Shown here one piece after another: positions 1-5,125 of a stretch of DNA of 6,113 bases (its first letter is position 1; every line of letters starts with the position of its first letter). The notes beneath the pieces were generated by a model. It ran no database searches. It was not told the origin of the DNA and worked only from the letters and a program-made list of their open reading frames with translations. The stretch is from Nitrospirota bacterium (lineage in GTDB: Bacteria; Nitrospirota; Thermodesulfovibrionia; UBA6902; DSMQ01): assembly GCA_016207865.1 (NCBI GenBank), contig JACQZD010000212.1, positions 1-6,113 of the forward strand, in the 5' to 3' direction. Position numbers and translations under genes: made by a program.

Positions 1-241
1 GATTTGGAAACTTAAAAAAGAAGTCGGGTGCAAGTAGTTCTGGTAATACAGACATTGCGAAAAAATTTATTTAACTTGATAAAAATTGTTAAAGTATATT
101 TATCTGTTTATACGATAAAACGTTCAAACAGTTATTCATAAATATACGTTAAGGTATCAATAAATAAATTTTTTCACAACATCTGCATTACCAACATTAG
201 GTTGTGTGGGAAAATATTTTTAATTTAAAAAAGGAAATACA
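1..241. other. AT-rich spacer and aspS leader
   Basis: No gene is firmly supported here. An open frame enters from the left edge and ends with a TAA at 72-74, and could be the last 23 codons of an upstream plus-strand gene, but that is too short to identify. From about 75 on, the DNA is very AT-rich. A weak promoter candidate is TTGTTA at 86-91 with TATACG at 109-114 (17-base spacing). Short inverted repeats occur: CTGTTT at 104-109 with AAACAG at 126-131, and CACAAC at 175-180 with GTTGTG at 201-206. I see no T-box antiterminator motif and no U-tailed hairpin, so there is no sign of tRNA-sensing attenuation of aspS. Confidence 0.5.
231..235 (+). promoter_or_regulatory. Ribosome binding site of aspS
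   Basis: AAGGA lies six bases before the ATG at 242 in an A-rich, unstructured context. It supports the 242 start, which also places the N-terminal Met-Arg-Thr exactly where bacterial AspRS proteins begin. Confidence 0.75.
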
Positions 242-2038
242 ATGCGTACCTGGTGCGGAGAGGTAAGGGAGACTGACATAGGTTCAAGCCAGTCCATCGC
301 AGGATGGGTCAACAGGCGCAGGGACCACGGCGGGCTTGTATTCATTGATTTAAGGGACCGGAGCGGTGTTGTGCAGGTGGTGATTAATCCTGAAGATAAC
401 GCTGAGGTCCACAACACGGCGCATGAAATAAGGAATGAGTTTGTGCTTCAGGTGCAGGGTGAAGTGCGGAAAAGGCCTGAAGGCACTGAAAACCCCCAGA
501 TTGAAACCGGACAGGTTGAAGTGGTCGTAAAGGGGCTGAAGATTTTGAGCGAATGCAAACCCCTGCCGTTTATGATTGAGGACGATACCGACGACTCTGA
601 GTTTCTGAGGCTCAAGCACAGGTATCTTGACTTGAGAAGGCCGGTAATTCAAAAGAATATTATTCTCCGGCACAGGACCACAAAATCAGTGAGGGAATAT
701 CTTGATGCTCACGGTTTTCTGGAGATAGAAACTCCGGTGCTTACAAAGAGCACTCCTGAGGGCGCAAGGGATTATCTCGTCCCGAGCAGGATGAATCCCG
801 GACATTTTTATGCGCTTCCCCAGTCGCCCCAGCTTTTTAAGCAGATACTCATGATGTCGGGCTTTGAAAAATATTATCAGATAGTGAAGTGCTTCAGGGA
901 TGAAGACCTGCGCGCCGACAGACAGCCTGAATTTACACAGGTGGATTTGGAGATGTCTTTTGTAGAAAAGGAAGATGTAATGACCCTTGTTGAGGACCTG
1001 CTGAAAAAGATTTTTAAGGATGTCACAGATCTGGAATTTAAAGAGCAGTTTCAGAGACTGACATATAAAGAAACAATGGAGAGATTCGGCTCTGATAAGC
1101 CTGATTTGAGATTTGCGCTTGAGCTAAAGGATGTCGGAGATTTGGCGAAGGATTCATCGTTCAAAGTATTTCTCGGCGCATTGGCGGACGGCGGTTTGGT
1201 AAAGGGAATAAATGCAAAGGGGCTTGCCGGTTATTCAAGGAAAGAGCTGGACGACCTTACCGAAGAGGTAAAGACATTTGGCGCAAAAGGGCTTGCCTGG
1301 ATAAAGGTCAAAAACGGATTTGAATCGCCCATCGCGAAATTCTTCCCTGAGCAGACACTAAAGGCAATCGCTCAAAGGCTTGCGGCAGAGGAGGGCGACC
1401 TGCTTCTTTTTGTTGCAGACAAGGGCAAGGTTGTGAATGACTCGCTTGCGCGCCTGAGAAACGAGCTTGGGAAAAGGCTGAATCTGATAAAAAATGATAC
1501 TTATAAATTTTTGTGGGTTACTGATTTTCCTCTTCTTGAATGGAATGAAGATGAGGGCCGGTACGAGGCGATGCATCACCCGTTTACATCGCCCGCGGAT
1601 GAAGATATTGAAAAATTGCTTTCTCTAAATTTTTCAGATCCGGAACTGTCTACTGTTCACCGTTCACTATTCACTGAAGTTAAAGCAAAGGCGTATGACA
1701 TTGTATTAAACGGCTTTGAGATTGGCGGCGGCAGTATCCGCATACATAAAAAAGATATTCAGGATAAAATGTTTGAACTGCTGAATATCAGCGCTGATGA
1801 CGCAAATTCAAAATTCGGCTTTCTGCTTGAGGCGCTGGAGTACGGGGCTCCTCCTCACGGCGGACTTGCGCTCGGGCTTGACAGGCTTGTGATGATTCTT
1901 GCGGGGGCTCAGTCCATAAGGGATGTTATTGCATTTCCAAAGACGCAGAAGGCCGTCTGCCCTCTGAGCAATGCGCCGTCTACGGTTGATGGAAAACAAC
2001 TCAGGGAGCTTAGTATCAAGCTTGATGTAGCGGAATGA
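242..2038 (+). CDS. aspS: Aspartyl-tRNA synthetase, bacterial type, probably nondiscriminating
   Basis: This cytoplasmic class II enzyme attaches aspartate to tRNA using ATP. The 598-residue protein is full length (E. coli is 590). Residues 1-105 form the OB-fold anticodon-binding domain, with GWVNRRRDHGGLVFIDLRDR at 21-40. Class II motif 1 lies around 148-185 (with TPEGARDYLVPSR), motif 2 is FRDEDLRADRQPEFTQ at 218-233, the GAD insertion domain spans about 290-420, and motif 3 is GLALGLDRLVMIL at 541-553. His29 and Gly81 match the residues (His31/Gly83) linked in Pseudomonas AspRS to charging both tRNA-Asp and tRNA-Asn, so a GatCAB route to Asn-tRNA is inferred. Between HHPFTSP (446) and AYD (484) there are about 14 more residues than in E. 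coli, at a heptamer-like DNA repeat. It is the first gene of an operon, and its TGA overlaps the next gene's ATG. Confidence 0.97.
   Translation: MRTWCGEVRETDIGSSQSIAGWVNRRRDHGGLVFIDLRDRSGVVQVVINPEDNAEVHNTAHEIRNEFVLQVQGEVRKRPEGTENPQIETGQVEVVVKGLKILSECKPLPFMIEDDTDDSEFLRLKHRYLDLRRPVIQKNIILRHRTTKSVREYLDAHGFLEIETPVLTKSTPEGARDYLVPSRMNPGHFYALPQSPQLFKQILMMSGFEKYYQIVKCFRDEDLRADRQPEFTQVDLEMSFVEKEDVMTLVEDLLKKIFKDVTDLEFKEQFQRLTYKETMERFGSDKPDLRFALELKDVGDLAKDSSFKVFLGALADGGLVKGINAKGLAGYSRKELDDLTEEVKTFGAKGLAWIKVKNGFESPIAKFFPEQTLKAIAQRLAAEEGDLLLFVADKGKVVNDSLARLRNELGKRLNLIKNDTYKFLWVTDFPLLEWNEDEGRYEAMHHPFTSPADEDIEKLLSLNFSDPELSTVHRSLFTEVKAKAYDIVLNGFEIGGGSIRIHKKDIQDKMFELLNISADDANSKFGFLLEALEYGAPPHGGLALGLDRLVMILAGAQSIRDVIAFPKTQKAVCPLSNAPSTVDGKQLRELSIKLDVAE
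1648..1675 (+). repeat. Four degenerate heptanucleotides inside aspS
   Basis: Four adjacent 7-base units read GTCTACT, GTTCACC, GTTCACT and ATTCACT; the last three are near-identical and the first matches five of seven positions. They encode part of the stretch around Ser-Thr-Val-His-Arg-Ser-Leu-Phe-Thr (aspS residues 470-478), exactly where the protein is longer than its relatives. The total of 28 bases is not a multiple of three, so if units were added by slippage, other bases must have changed to keep the frame. Confidence 0.55.
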
Positions 2039-2823
2039 GTATTTATATCATAACTTTTGTATTTGGAGCTGTAGTAGGCTCTTTCCTTAATGTGTGCATA
2101 TACCGCATACCTAAGGAATTGTCTATCGTCAGGCCGTCTTCACATTGTCCGTCCTGCGGAAAACCGGTCAGATTTTACGACAACATCCCCATAATCAGTT
2201 ATATCTTTTTAGGCGGTAAATGCAGGGCCTGCGGCAGCGGTATATCGGCAAAGTATCCACTCGTAGAATTTCTTAACGCGTTCCTTTATGTGCTGGCCGT
2301 GTGGAGATTCCCTAACATTTCATGGCATCTGCCTGCGTATTTTGTCTTTATATCGGCTATGATTGTAATTACCTTCATAGACCTTGAATATCAGATAATC
2401 CCTGACAGGATAACCCTTCCCGGCATTCCCATCGGGCTGATACTGGGTTCTCTCATGCTTCCGGACCCGTTTTTTCGCTGGGAGGCGCTCGGCTTCAAGG
2501 CATCAGGCATAGGCGTTCTTTTAGGCGGCGGACTTTTTTATCTCACGGCCATTGTTGGCACTGCGGTTTTCAAAAAAGAGGCCCTCGGCGGCGGGGATAT
2601 AAAAATGATGGCAATGGTCGGCGGGTTCCTCGGCTGGAAAGGAGTACTGCTTACAACTTTTTTAGGAAGCCTTTTCGGTTCTTTGATAGGACTTTTTCTT
2701 ATTGCTGTCAAAGGCAGGGAATGGGGTTCAAAGATTCCATTTGGCCCGTATCTTGCGCTTGGTTCGCTCGTAAGCCTGTTCTCAGGGCAGGAAATTTTGA
2801 TGTGGTATCTTTATGCAAGGTAA
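2035..2823 (+). CDS. pilD: Type IV prepilin peptidase / N-methyltransferase (peptidase A24)
   Basis: This inner-membrane aspartic protease cleaves the leader of type IV prepilins and type II secretion pseudopilins and methylates the new N-terminus. At 262 residues it is the usual bifunctional size. The N-terminal segment GAVVGSFLNVCIYRIP (11-26) is typical of the family. A cytoplasmic domain carries a CxxC pair at Cys38/Cys41 and another at Cys63/Cys66, the tetracysteine zinc site of the full-length form. The two catalytic aspartates are Asp116 in FIDLEYQIIPD and Asp188 in GGGDIK; the C-terminal half holds several hydrophobic helices and PFGPYLALG near the end. The start overlaps the aspS stop as ATGA with no clear Shine-Dalgarno sequence, so translational coupling is likely. 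No pilin or pilus assembly gene is in the window, so its substrate system (pilus or type II secretion) cannot be told; the symbol follows the family. Confidence 0.95.
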   Translation: MSIYIITFVFGAVVGSFLNVCIYRIPKELSIVRPSSHCPSCGKPVRFYDNIPIISYIFLGGKCRACGSGISAKYPLVEFLNAFLYVLAVWRFPNISWHLPAYFVFISAMIVITFIDLEYQIIPDRITLPGIPIGLILGSLMLPDPFFRWEALGFKASGIGVLLGGGLFYLTAIVGTAVFKKEALGGGDIKMMAMVGGFLGWKGVLLTTFLGSLFGSLIGLFLIAVKGREWGSKIPFGPYLALGSLVSLFSGQEILMWYLYAR

Positions 2824-3775
2824 GTTTCAGCCAGGGGCCTTTATAATTTTTTTATTCGTATTTGCCGGCGCGCTGGCCGGGATCATTATCAGTCCCTTCC
2901 TCAGCATGACCGGCATCCAGATAATCTTAGGCGCCGGAGCCTTTCTGCTTGCGGCAGGAATTTATACTGCGGTAAGAATTTATATTTCAAACCAGAGAAA
3001 ACTTCTCAGGACGCCGGCAGGCGCTGATGACAGGTCAGAGGTGGGTTTTGTAGTTGATACTTTTCATGAGCTTGTTGAAAAACTTAAGGATAAGGAAAAG
3101 GAGCTTGAACGCCTGAAATCGCTTGCAGAGGACAGGGCAATGCAGTTGGCTGAGCTGTCGGCGGGCATAGCCCATGAATTAAGGAATCCGATGTCCGTGA
3201 TAGCCGGCTATGCAAAACTCTTGAGCAAAAGGATAGATAATTCAAACAAGCCTACCGTAGATGCGATTCTGAATGAAATCCAGGGCATGGACCGGATTAT
3301 ATCCGAACTCCTTGCATTCACAAAACCTGCCGACATTCATAAGACGCCTGTAAACATAAATAAACTGGTTGAGGAAACCGCAGGCGCAGTGGTGTCAGGA
3401 AATAATCTAATTAAACTTATTGTCAATACAGATGCGGCTGTAACCATCAGCGCGGATGAACTCCTTTTAAGGCAGGCGCTGACAAATCTTTTTCGCAATG
3501 CGGCTGAGGCCATGCCCGAAGGAGGGGAGCTTTCGGTGAATCTGAGCATAAAGCGCAACACCGCTGAAATAATTGTCAGGGATACGGGGCACGGGATTTC
3601 AGAAAATATCAGGCAGAAGATATTCCTGCCGTTTTTTACCACTAAAGAAAAGGGCACCGGGCTTGGACTGGCCCTCGTGCGGAAGGTAATCGCAGCTCAC
3701 GGAGGAAACATAGAAGTTCAAAGCTCGGGGGACAAGGGGACGGTGTTCAGGATAACCTTGCCTGCGGGAAAATAA
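2813..3775 (+). CDS. Membrane sensor histidine kinase (HisKA/HATPase_c)
   Basis: This is a two-component sensor kinase of 320 residues. Two hydrophobic helices (about 9-30 and 34-56) with almost no loop between them leave no extracytoplasmic sensor domain. Charged, heptad-like sequence at 83-115 suggests a coiled coil leading into the HisKA helix. The H-box has the phospho-accepting His121 in AHELRNP. The ATPase domain shows the N-box (LTNLFRNAAEAMPEGG, 223-238, with Asn225 and Asn229), G1 DTGHG (257-261), F-box FLPFFTTK (271-278) and G2 GTGLGLA (281-287), so it looks catalytically intact. The ATG lies 11 bases inside pilD and an in-frame TGA at 2798-2800 rules out an earlier start; there is no good Shine-Dalgarno, so coupling is likely. 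The position after pilD hints at a PilS-like role, but PilS proteins usually have more membrane helices, and no response regulator follows before the terminator. Confidence 0.93.
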   Translation: MQGKFQPGAFIIFLFVFAGALAGIIISPFLSMTGIQIILGAGAFLLAAGIYTAVRIYISNQRKLLRTPAGADDRSEVGFVVDTFHELVEKLKDKEKELERLKSLAEDRAMQLAELSAGIAHELRNPMSVIAGYAKLLSKRIDNSNKPTVDAILNEIQGMDRIISELLAFTKPADIHKTPVNINKLVEETAGAVVSGNNLIKLIVNTDAAVTISADELLLRQALTNLFRNAAEAMPEGGELSVNLSIKRNTAEIIVRDTGHGISENIRQKIFLPFFTTKEKGTGLGLALVRKVIAAHGGNIEVQSSGDKGTVFRITLPAGK

Positions 3776-3810
3776 AAAGCCGTTACGCTTTTATGCGTAA
3801 CGGCTTTTTT
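3774..3810. terminator. Bidirectional intrinsic terminator
   Basis: GCCGTTACGC (3779-3788) pairs perfectly with GCGTAACGGC (3795-3804) around the six-base loop TTTTAT. The stem is flanked by five A residues on the left and six T residues on the right, giving a U-tract on either strand. It begins within the stop codon of the histidine kinase gene and lies just after the stop of the convergent small gene (3824), so it should end both transcripts. Confidence 0.93.
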
Positions 3811-3823
3811 ATTACTTACTAAT

Positions 3824-4174
3824 CTATTTCTTTTTGGTTGTTGCTTTTGGCTGTGTCGGCTGTGCTTGTGAAACTCCGGATGAGAAGATGATTTTGTCAA
3901 AGGTGCGGTTGAGGGTCTTGCTCTTAAAGTTTGTCATTACGGCGCCGGGCTCAAAAGATATTGTCTTGCCTTTGGTTACTTTTGTCTCAGGCACTGCTAC
4001 CCAGATTTTTTCACTATTTGCCTGTTCAATGCGCACATAGGTATAGCCGCTGCTGTTCATGGTTTCTATAACCTTGCCTGTTAAAATGCCCTCGCCTGCG
4101 GCATATGCATTGTGTCCGAATGCCGTTAATGCGAGGCTTAAAACCAAAACTGCCAACACGATAAACCGTTTCAT
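3824..4174 (-). CDS. Small exported NrfJ-like protein
   Basis: The protein has 116 residues. Residues 1-25 form a clear signal peptide (MKR, a hydrophobic core, then Ala-Tyr-Ala before AGEG), so the mature protein of about 90 residues should be periplasmic. The core, from GKVIETMNSSGYTYVRIE (33-50) through IWVAVPETKV (57-66), KGKTISF (68-74) and TNFKSKTLNRTFDKIIF (81-97), resembles small beta-rich (OB-fold-like) proteins labelled NrfJ-related or DNA-binding in Desulfobacterota and Shewanella. That match is recalled, not searched. The role is not established; no cytochrome or nitrite reductase gene is next to it here. The tail after residue 101 is Gln/Thr/Pro-rich and ends in three lysines, probably disordered. 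There is no cysteine or CXXCH haem motif. AAGGAG (4183-4188) sits eight bases before the start. Confidence 0.8.
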   Translation of the reverse strand: MKRFIVLAVLVLSLALTAFGHNAYAAGEGILTGKVIETMNSSGYTYVRIEQANSEKIWVAVPETKVTKGKTISFEPGAVMTNFKSKTLNRTFDKIIFSSGVSQAQPTQPKATTKKK

Positions 4175-4205
4175 AGATTATACTCCTTATATATGGATAT
4201 GGTTG

Positions 4206-4220
4206 ATTACCAATGGTAAT
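4206..4220. promoter_or_regulatory. Perfect 15-base palindrome, possible operator
   Basis: ATTACCAATGGTAAT has seven-base perfect arms around a single central base (4213). It lies six to seven bases downstream of the -10 element of the NrfJ-like gene, over the expected transcription start near 4219, which is where a repressor would block initiation. The bound protein is unknown. Confidence 0.45.
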
Positions 4221-4225
4221 TTTTA

Positions 4226-4234
4226 ATTATAACA
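4226..4234 (-). promoter_or_regulatory. Extended -10 promoter of the NrfJ-like gene
   Basis: On the minus strand the sequence TGTTATAAT is a perfect extended -10 (TG, one base, consensus TATAAT at 4231 to 4226). No good -35 hexamer is found at the normal distance, as is tolerated for extended -10 promoters. The predicted start is near 4219, giving a leader of about 45 bases. This lets the small gene be expressed apart from the isomerase gene upstream. Confidence 0.55.
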
Positions 4235-4261
4235 TATGCCCTAAAATATTTGCTGACTGAC

Positions 4262-4858
4262 TTACTGCTTCTCAATAATCTTTACTTTAATCTCAATCCG
4301 GTCAACAGGGTTGTCCCTTCTGTCGCGCGGCTGGCTGACTATCTGGTCTGCCGCTTCAATGCCTGAAATAACCTCGCCGAATACGGTGTATTTATTGTCA
4401 AGAGAAGGCGCGTCTGCGACACAAATGAAAAACTGTGAACCTGCGCTGTCAGGTTCATTCTTTCTTGCCATGGACAGTATGCCTTTTTTGTGCGGTTTAC
4501 CGCTGAACTCAGCCTTGATAGTATAGTCGGGCCCGCCTATCCCATGCTTTGCCCTATCCGGATTTTTTGAGTTGGGATCCCCTCCCTGAATCATAAACCC
4601 CGGAATCACGCGGTGGAATATAGTCCCGTCATAAAAACCTTTTTTTGCAAGCTCAATAAAATTATTTATGTGATTAGGCGCAATATCAGGGAAAAACTTA
4701 AGTTCCATGTTCCCGAACTTTGTCTCAATTACAGCCTTTGTTGCAGCCATTTTTTTTATCTCCTTGTCAGTAAAATTTTTGTGAACCGGTTCGGCAAAAA
4801 CAGATACAACTAACATCAACATTAAAATAAGCACAGGCAGTATTCTGAAAATCTTCAT
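4262..4858 (-). CDS. Exported cyclophilin-type peptidyl-prolyl cis-trans isomerase
   Basis: This protein catalyses cis-trans isomerisation of Xaa-Pro bonds during protein folding. With the start at 4858 it has 198 residues. Residues 1-22 are a signal peptide ending Val-Phe-Ala before EPVHK, so it should act in the periplasm, like E. coli PpiA. There is no lipobox cysteine. The cyclophilin domain runs from about 40 to 195. Active-site features are FHRVIPGFMIQGGD (81-94; Arg83, Phe88 and Gln91 correspond to cyclophilin A Arg55, Phe60 and Gln63) and SQFFI (141-145). The Trp that binds cyclosporin in human cyclophilin A is Ser152 here, so weak drug binding is expected. AAGGAGA (4864-4870) lies six bases before this ATG. 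An upstream in-frame ATG at 4978 would add 40 residues translated from a repeat element and bury the signal peptide, so it was rejected. A cytosolic start at Met37 is possible but less likely. Confidence 0.93.
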   Translation of the reverse strand: MKIFRILPVLILMLMLVVSVFAEPVHKNFTDKEIKKMAATKAVIETKFGNMELKFFPDIAPNHINNFIELAKKGFYDGTIFHRVIPGFMIQGGDPNSKNPDRAKHGIGGPDYTIKAEFSGKPHKKGILSMARKNEPDSAGSQFFICVADAPSLDNKYTVFGEVISGIEAADQIVSQPRDRRDNPVDRIEIKVKIIEKQ

Positions 4859-4863
4859 TAAAT

Positions 4864-4870
4864 TCTCCTT
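4864..4870 (-). promoter_or_regulatory. Ribosome binding site deciding the isomerase start
   Basis: AAGGAGA on the minus strand, six bases from the ATG at 4858, fixes the start at the signal peptide and argues against the longer frame from 4978. Confidence 0.8.
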
Positions 4871-4880
4871 TGCCTTTTCT

Positions 4881-4973
4881 GTCATTCCGCACTTGATGCG
4901 GAATCCAGTCTTTTTCCCTCTGGATTCCTGCTGGAGTTTACCCCTGCAAGTATTAAGCAGGGGCAGGAATGAC
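4881..4973. repeat. 93-base inverted-repeat element (MITE/REP-like)
   Basis: The ends are the perfect inverted repeat GTCATTCC (4881-4888) and GGAATGAC (4966-4973). Inside are nested perfect hairpins: ATTCCGCA/TGCGGAAT (4884-4891 and 4897-4904), GGAATCCAG/CTGGATTCC (4900-4908 and 4920-4928), ATTCCTGC/GCAGGAAT (4925-4932 and 4963-4970), and CCCCTGC/GCAGGGG (4941-4947 and 4957-4963). They partly compete, so several folds are possible. Elements with GTCATTCC ends and a GGAATCCAG core are recalled as abundant dispersed repeats in many bacterial genomes of this kind; only one copy is visible here. It encodes no protein and lies between the predicted isomerase promoter and its ribosome binding site, so it would be transcribed as leader RNA. 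Confidence 0.8.
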
Positions 4974-4996
4974 GCCATATATTAAAGTTGTTTTGA

Positions 4997-5024
4997 TTTA
5001 TATACCCTGCTTGTTTCGGGGCAA
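4997..5024 (-). promoter_or_regulatory. Candidate sigma-70 promoter of the isomerase gene
   Basis: On the minus strand, TTGCCC (5024 to 5019) and TATAAA (5002 to 4997) are 16 bases apart, matching the consensus at four and five of six positions. Transcription would begin near 4990 and give a leader of about 130 bases that contains the whole inverted-repeat element. Confidence 0.4.
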
Positions 5025-5059
5025 TTCATTGCTTTTAACTTATATTTTACAATAAACTA

Positions 5060-5079
5060 TTTTTTGTTTAAACAAAAAA
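5060..5079. promoter_or_regulatory. Perfect 20-base A/T-rich palindrome in the divergent spacer
   Basis: The symmetric sequence is TTTTTTGTTTAAACAAAAAA, centred between 5069 and 5070, with ten-base perfect arms and no spacer. It covers the -35 position of the apgM promoter and ends seven bases before that promoter's extended -10. An operator for a dimeric regulator fits the position; with no loop it is unlikely to be an RNA hairpin. Chance symmetry of A and T runs explains part of it, but not the central GTTTAAAC. Confidence 0.45.
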
Positions 5080-5085
5080 AGAAAA

Positions 5086-5094
5086 TGTTAGAAT
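5086..5094 (+). promoter_or_regulatory. Extended -10 promoter of apgM
   Basis: TGTTAGAAT has the extended TG motif and a TAGAAT hexamer at 5089-5094 (five of six consensus positions). No strong -35 hexamer lies 16-18 bases upstream; TTGTTT at 5064-5069 is 19 bases away and inside the palindrome. The predicted start is near 5101, leaving a leader of about 25 bases. Confidence 0.5.
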
Positions 5095-5108
5095 ATGGCA
5101 GGTTAAAC

Positions 5109-5115
5109 AGGAGGT
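5109..5115 (+). promoter_or_regulatory. Strong Shine-Dalgarno of apgM
   Basis: AGGAGGT is a near-complete match to the 16S rRNA tail. It lies ten bases before the ATG at 5126 and sixteen before a second in-frame ATG at 5132, so the first ATG is favoured although the spacing is slightly long. Confidence 0.8.
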
Positions 5116-5125
5116 GGATTAATCT

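Noticed and set aside
3..74. Possible C-terminal tail of an upstream plus-strand gene
   Set aside because: Only 23 codons are visible, with low-complexity Lys/Ser content and no recognisable motif; kept as a remark in the leader entry, not as a gene.
75..241. T-box or other attenuator in the aspS leader
   Set aside because: No T-box consensus, no terminator hairpin with a U-tract; only short weak inverted repeats are present.
350..1999. Minus-strand open frames inside aspS
   Set aside because: They are shadows of a highly conserved synthetase gene with no recognisable protein features.
2015..2026. Perfect palindrome ATCAAGCTTGAT near the end of aspS
   Set aside because: It encodes the usual Ser-Ile-Lys-Leu-Asp C-terminal motif of AspRS, so codon choice explains it; no U-tract follows and the operon continues.
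4311..4813. Plus-strand open frames inside the isomerase gene
   Set aside because: They lie opposite the conserved cyclophilin frame, and have no motifs or supporting start signals.
4859..4978. N-terminal 40-residue extension of the isomerase from an ATG at 4978
   Set aside because: It is translated from the inverted-repeat element, lacks a good ribosome binding site, and would place the signal peptide internally; the 4858 start has an AAGGAGA at ideal distance.
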